Shown piece by piece: positions 55,377 through 59,207 of a DNA stretch of 59,207 nucleotides. Made by a program: the position numbers and the translations under genes. The stretch is from Luminiphilus sp. Its GTDB lineage: Bacteria; Pseudomonadota; Gammaproteobacteria; Pseudomonadales; Halieaceae. The notes under the pieces are model-generated. The model searched no databases. It was not told the DNA's origin and was given only the letters and a program-made list of their open reading frames with translations. The first letter of the stretch is position 1. Each line of letters starts with the position of its first letter. Where the stretch lies: positions 1 to 59,207 of the forward strand of contig JAQWUD010000006.1 of assembly GCA_029242325.1 (NCBI GenBank), written 5' to 3'.

Positions 55377-56129
55377 TCACTGCGCAGTAAATCCGCCGTC
55401 TACACTGAGCACCGACCCCTGGCAGAGGCTGGAATCCTCGGAAGCAAAAAACAGCACGGCCCCGGCAACCTCCTCCGCTGTACCCATTCGGCCAATCGGC
55501 ATCACGCCGCGCAGCATGGATTTGGCGTCTTCTTTATCTGGCATCAAATCAGTCCAGCGTTCCATCATTGGCGTTTCAATTACTCCGGGACACACACAGT
55601 TAATGCGCACCCCACTGGTGGCAAGTTCAATTGCCATATCCCGCGTAAACACCACCAAGCCACCCTTGGCACTGCCATAGGCCGTGGACAGAGGGAACCC
55701 AACCAGGCCATTGAGAGAGGCAATGTTGATCACGCTACCGGATCCCCGTTCGACCATGACGGGGACAAAGTGCTTGCACAGCAACCAAGGACCCTTTAAA
55801 TCAGTGTCGAGCACACGATTCCATTCATCGAGCGTGGTTTCACTGTAGGATTTATTCAATTCAGAACCGGCGTTGTTGACCAAAACATCGACCACCCCGA
55901 ACCGGGCATATACAGCCTCTGCGATGCGCTGCACTGCAGATTCATCGCGCACATCCAGCGCTAACGCATAGACCGCCCCACCGCACTCCTTGGCCAACGC
56001 TTCCGCAGCGGGCAGATTTCGATCAAGGATGCACACTTGTGCGCCCTCTTTGACAAATCGCCGGACCGTGGCCGCACCGATGCCACTGGCCCCGCCTGTC
56101 ACTACACATTTCAGGCCTTCAAGTCGCAT
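55377..56129 (-). CDS. Short-chain dehydrogenase/reductase (FabG-like)
   Basis: The 250-residue SDR has TGGASGIG, NNAG, NIASLNG and STAYGSAKGG with terminal SLCQGSVLSVDGG. Classical length; substrate unknown. Read leftward from ATG 56129. Confidence 0.9.
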   Translation of the reverse strand: MRLEGLKCVVTGGASGIGAATVRRFVKEGAQVCILDRNLPAAEALAKECGGAVYALALDVRDESAVQRIAEAVYARFGVVDVLVNNAGSELNKSYSETTLDEWNRVLDTDLKGPWLLCKHFVPVMVERGSGSVINIASLNGLVGFPLSTAYGSAKGGLVVFTRDMAIELATSGVRINCVCPGVIETPMMERWTDLMPDKEDAKSMLRGVMPIGRMGTAEEVAGAVLFFASEDSSLCQGSVLSVDGGFTAQ

Positions 56130-56559
56130 GCTCTTTACTCCCCGCCAGACAAAGCATCACTTAACGCAACTCTGCAGAAAAGATCAAATCGGATCGCGTG
56201 CACCCCTTGAGTCCCCCTTTGCATCACTCGTGGAGCGCGTGGTATTGACCCCGCGATTAAAAGCCGCAAGACAAATGGTGCGCCCGGGGATAAATCGGCC
56301 CTTGAGAAACGTCATGTCAGTATGAAAAGCAGAACTTTGAACAACGTCGAAACCTTTTCGCTACTCATGGCAGGCTGCGTGCTGCTCGCGCTGGGCGTTG
56401 TAGCGATTTAATCCCGCCGCAAGTTGCAGACCTTGCCCCAGCGTCTGCGTTACTCAGAAGTGCCACTTCTCTGCAAGCGTGTTCTCCCGCCCTTGGCTTC
56501 AATTTTACAAGCCACGGGCGCACAATATGTCTCTTACAAATAGGGTTGGGTGGTATGCA
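56130..56559. other. Intergenic stretch
   Basis: These 430 bases separate the divergent SDR and secreted-protein genes. One 29-codon frame with a single hydrophobic helix (56322-56411) is listed separately. No other gene, repeat or terminator was seen. Confidence 0.5.
56322..56411 (+). CDS. Possible 29-residue single-helix membrane peptide
   Basis: ATG 56322 opens MKSRTLNNVETFSLLMAGCV followed by LLALGVVAI and TAA at 56409-56411. This is a typical short basic start plus one membrane helix. No ribosome binding site is clear, so it may be chance. Confidence 0.3.
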   Translation: MKSRTLNNVETFSLLMAGCVLLALGVVAI

Positions 56560-56871
56560 ATGCGACACCAAATTATAGCGTGTGCAATCATGGGGCTGTT
56601 GGCAAACGGCACCTCAGCAGATGACCGGCACTTTGTACTTGACGGATTTGAGCGCGGTACCGATGCCGCCTACGTTGAGCTGACAGGCACCATCGAAAGG
56701 CCAGACCTCGGGGTCATTATCCCGGCAACTATCCAACCCGACGGGTCAATTTTATTGGGTGACCCCCCGGTAGACAAAATTCCTTCATCGGCAGTTCAGC
56801 ACGCGGTATGCGGGCAGACGATTCATTTCGACGCCTTGCCCGAACGCATGCTCTACTGCCCTCCCGACTGA
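56560..56871 (+). CDS. Small secreted hypothetical protein
   Basis: A 103-residue protein with a signal peptide (MRHQIIACAIMGLLANGTSA) and a small beta-rich domain with two cysteines (VCGQ, YCPPD). GGTGG precedes ATG 56560. Not recognised. Confidence 0.6.
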   Translation: MRHQIIACAIMGLLANGTSADDRHFVLDGFERGTDAAYVELTGTIERPDLGVIIPATIQPDGSILLGDPPVDKIPSSAVQHAVCGQTIHFDALPERMLYCPPD

Positions 56872-56968
56872 CGGCCTCTCTCCAAAAGTACGTCTGCCGA
56901 CCCTGAAGCCGGGGACATATCGGTAATGCGTTGGCAGCAATGGCGCTTCGGGGCAATCCTTTGCTCGC

Positions 56969-57361
56969 TTACTGTTGCAGCACCCGAAATAACAGCGCAA
57001 AGGCGCTCGAAAGGAGAGGCATTAGGGTCAGAGCAGTACCCCCCACACGCAAGGGCATATTGGATTTGAGAAAACCCATACAGATGCCATGCATGACCCG
57101 CCCCAATAAAAAGGCACCGCCTAATACATGCAGTATCGGAGCGGACGTTCCCGACATCTCGAGTAAGTACAAAATGATCAGCATCAGCGGCACGTATTCG
57201 GCAAAGTTGCCGTGGGCGCGAATCGCTCTCTGAAGCAGCTCCTCGTTGCCTTTCCCCTGCGCCAGCAAGCCAAAAGCCGGATTACCCCTGAGTGCAATGA
57301 CCCTCGCAGACAAAACAAAAAATAGGATGGCGAGCAGCGAGGCGTATAAAGCTGTGATCAT
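56969..57361 (-). CDS. MAPEG family membrane protein (YecN-like)
   Basis: The 130-residue protein has four helices and the MAPEG core (IALRGNPAFGLLAQGKGNEELLQRAIRAHGNFAEYVPL is read as the RxH...N.EY pattern). It is distinct from the MAPEG gene at 21609. Substrate unknown. Confidence 0.85.
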   Translation of the reverse strand: MITALYASLLAILFFVLSARVIALRGNPAFGLLAQGKGNEELLQRAIRAHGNFAEYVPLMLIILYLLEMSGTSAPILHVLGGAFLLGRVMHGICMGFLKSNMPLRVGGTALTLMPLLSSAFALLFRVLQQ

Positions 57362-57375
57362 GAATGATGAATCCC

Positions 57376-57403
57376 AAAAGCGGCCCCAGCATTTGCCGGG
57401 GCC
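57376..57403 (-). terminator. Rho-independent terminator
   Basis: On the minus strand GGCCCCGGC (57403-57395) pairs with GCTGGGGCC (57390-57382, one G-U pair) around loop AAAT, followed by GCTTTT. It lies just beyond the stop of the 57415 gene, which it should terminate, and upstream of the MAPEG start. Confidence 0.7.
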
Positions 57404-57414
57404 TTAGCGAGCAA

Positions 57415-57819
57415 TCAGTTACCGGTGTTTTCCCGAACTTGAATGGAAGAGAACAATACATGCTGCTCGCAAGTGCTAATCTCTACAAACTTGGCAAAGG
57501 AAGCACTGCCCTCTTCACCGTTGAAAAAGCCATCGAAGCCCGCACCCATATTTTTGTAGTCTGGCCATGCGCCCACCCACAAAAAATCTACCGCCGACAT
57601 CGTGCTGGAAAACATGGGTGTCATCACCCAGGCGTTGTAGCCATCATCAGGCAAGGCGTCAATAACGTCAGTCCACTCCTCGGTCCAGGCCGTAAGGTCC
57701 GCCATATCCTTTCCTTCATTGAACTGGCAGCCCCAGAATTCGACAGGATTAGATGCCAAAGCTACCTGAGTTCCCATCAGGAGAACCATCGCCGCTGCCA
57801 TACTAAGTATTGTTTTCAT
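57415..57819 (-). CDS. Secreted hypothetical protein
   Basis: A 134-residue protein with a signal peptide (ILSMAAAMVLLMGTQVALA) and a mature part with FWGCQFNEGKDMADL and WVMTPMFSS; two cysteines. GAGGA precedes ATG 57819. The FWGCQFNEGK...W pattern suggests a stress-responsive-barrel-like or NIPSNAP-like fold, but this is uncertain. Confidence 0.6.
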   Translation of the reverse strand: MKTILSMAAAMVLLMGTQVALASNPVEFWGCQFNEGKDMADLTAWTEEWTDVIDALPDDGYNAWVMTPMFSSTMSAVDFLWVGAWPDYKNMGAGFDGFFNGEEGSASFAKFVEISTCEQHVLFSSIQVRENTGN

Positions 57820-58030
57820 TGTTGACTTCCTCTTTTTCACGAACGGTTTTCAATTTTTAGATTTGCCGGGCAATCGCCCTGGCACCAGCCAGGACCACTA
57901 AACACCGTTCATTTCGTCTGATCAATAGGCCAACTCAAATCGAGCGCCCAAAGCATGCGCTTACCGAGTCAGCGCGCCGGCAAGCCATCTCGATGGGTTA
58001 CTGCTGACGCCCTGGCGGTTAACGTCTTGC

Positions 58031-58054
58031 GCCCGCTGCTGGGCCCTTTTTTTT
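58031..58054 (+). terminator. Orphan rightward terminator-like hairpin with T8
   Basis: GCCCG/TGGGC (58031-58035, 58040-58044) form a short stem with a ctgc loop followed by CC and eight Ts. No rightward protein gene ends here. The upstream gap (57841-58030) is open for a small RNA of up to about 200 nt. Confidence 0.4.
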
Positions 58055-58059
58055 AACCG

Positions 58060-58452
58060 TTATGCAGCCCGCGAGAAGTTTAGCTCTACGCCCGTTCCCA
58101 CCGGATCAGTCAGGTTTAACTGGGTGACTTCGGCGCCCTGAAAAGAGAAGTCCCGCCGTTTGAAATCAACCCCCAATGCATCCAGCTTGTTGATAAACCT
58201 TTCCACACCACTACAGCTAAAAGCCACATGATCCAGATAAGTGCGCTCGGAAGGTGGTTGAGTGGGGGGCTCTGTCCATTCCATTAAATGCAGCACCGGT
58301 AAATCGCCCAGATACAGCCAATAACCATATGTCGAAGTAGCCGGCCGCGCACCCACTTCGAGCCCAATAACTTCGACATAAAAATATCTTACCGCCTCAA
58401 GCAGGGGGCGCGGGGCACGGATATTGAAATGATTAAAAGACTGCACAGCCAT
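58060..58452 (-). CDS. VOC-family (glyoxalase-like) protein
   Basis: A single-module 130-residue VOC protein (MAVQSFNHFNIRAPRPLLEA, YLGDLPVLHLMEW, YLDHVAFSCSG, LTDPVGTGVELNF). Metal ligands His, His and Glu are present. Substrate unknown. Confidence 0.85.
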   Translation of the reverse strand: MAVQSFNHFNIRAPRPLLEAVRYFYVEVIGLEVGARPATSTYGYWLYLGDLPVLHLMEWTEPPTQPPSERTYLDHVAFSCSGVERFINKLDALGVDFKRRDFSFQGAEVTQLNLTDPVGTGVELNFSRAA

Positions 58453-58505
58453 TTTACATCAACCCGCCGGTGGCGGACCCACCACCTGCCTCGCCGCTAC
58501 TAGGT

Positions 58506-59207
58506 CTACTGTTGCCGAGGATACGACTTGATGAACAACACCTGAGTCGTATTGATGTTCTCGCGAATGCCTGCGGTCTCTTTTGAAAACTCGGCATACG
58601 CAGGATGTGCAAATAACGCCCGCTGAATTTGAGCCAGTTGGGTGAGTGTTTCAGCCCCCACATAAACCGAGTTGGTGAACGTGTCATTGCCAAAGCCCGC
58701 CATATTGTTCCCGTAAGACCTCAGCGCCACGTCCTTGGCAGCCGTGGCCATCATCTTGGCATAAGCCATGGCATAGGCCTGCTGGTGCTGTGGCTCCACT
58801 CGGACATCAAATTTCGCGAAAGCCACATCCTGAGTCGAATTACCCTCTGTAACAAGGGGAAAACTGAGATGCTCCATCGTGAATAGCACACCGGATTGGG
58901 CCATCTCGGATAAAAATGCGATCGCAGCCGGGCAGCTTCGAAAAATCTCGGCGGCTTCCTCCTGGGCTGCGGCATCTCGATAGGTATTGAGGAAAAAATG
59001 GGTAGACGGGTCGCTACCATTGAAAATCTGCTCTGCTAACGACACGTCTGCGGGATATCGCCTGCCACAATCAGAGGCGTAAAACTTGTCTACCGCCCGC
59101 ACCACCGCTGACGGGTTAGGCGCTGAGAAATAGTAAAACCCGAGGTAAGGTTGGCTGGGCTCATGGTCATCAGCCATACCCACAAGTGGCGCCAGCAAGG
59201 CGAAAAA
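58506..59207 (-). CDS. Secreted hypothetical protein, N-terminus beyond right edge
   Basis: The frame is open to the last base. The residues before GMADDHEPSQPYLGFYYFS are hydrophobic (FFALLAPLV), so the window cuts within a signal peptide. The mature protein (about 225 residues) contains YLGFYYFSAPNPSAVVRAVDKFY and two cysteines. Not recognised. Confidence 0.6.
   Translation of the reverse strand, partial: FFALLAPLVGMADDHEPSQPYLGFYYFSAPNPSAVVRAVDKFYASDCGRRYPADVSLAEQIFNGSDPSTHFFLNTYRDAAAQEEAAEIFRSCPAAIAFLSEMAQSGVLFTMEHLSFPLVTEGNSTQDVAFAKFDVRVEPQHQQAYAMAYAKMMATAAKDVALRSYGNNMAGFGNDTFTNSVYVGAETLTQLAQIQRALFAHPAYAEFSKETAGIRENINTTQVLFIKSYPRQQ

Noticed and set aside
1-59207. Prophage, toxin-antitoxin or defence system
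   Set aside because: The lone HNH protein, TerB and small HTH protein have no partners of such systems nearby.

Overview
The window looks like the chromosome of an aerobic marine gammaproteobacterium, probably a relative of the OM60/NOR5 (Halieaceae) or SAR92 groups. This is inferred from gene content: two Rieske oxygenases, Coq7, a FAD-dependent puuA/puuB polyamine pair, a secreted arylsulfatase, Kbl/Tdh and many small secreted proteins. No rRNA, intact tRNA, CRISPR, integrase, phage structural gene or recognisable defence system was found.

Bases 1 to about 21,000 form an accessory, patchwork region. Its cargo includes a coiled-coil/DsbB-like membrane operon, a frameshifted secreted M60-type peptidase, yaeQ, a CotH-like protein, a RIO kinase beside a truncated dbpA, a Rieske oxygenase, two more secreted metallopeptidases (one with DUF4214 repeats and a C-terminal membrane tail), a SnoaL-rhodanese lipoprotein and a decayed amidohydrolase. 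Several gaps between these genes carry copies of a plus-oriented repeat family whose centre is the 3' half of a tRNA, from the anticodon loop to the CCA end. One flank (repeat B, 149 nt in two copies) begins immediately after the CCA-type end. Another flank (repeat A) lies upstream of the tRNA half. The copies partition the region into modules of about 1.2-6 kb. I read this as a remnant array of tRNA-targeted integrative cassettes or a tRNA-derived repeat family. It is the most unusual feature of the window.

Bases 21,600-35,000 hold mostly intact, ordinary-looking genes: MAPEG proteins, a stand-alone FliG-C-like protein, VOC and SnoaL proteins, SDRs, a cupin, a second Rieske oxygenase, Coq7, an alcohol dehydrogenase-MFS pair, an HD-domain diiron-oxygenase-like gene with arsC, and a lipoprotein/SMP-30/methyltransferase operon.

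Bases 35,000-59,207 hold an SDR and an arylsulfatase converging on a strong terminator, an FAH-family hydrolase, an HNH nuclease, a shikimate-kinase-like gene, divergent puuA/puuB (gamma-glutamylated polyamine catabolism), TerB, a DMT transporter, a DUF938 methyltransferase, the tdh-kbl operon (threonine to glycine plus acetyl-CoA), a CpcT-like protein, a CoA transferase, another SDR and several small secreted or membrane proteins. The last gene runs off the right edge.
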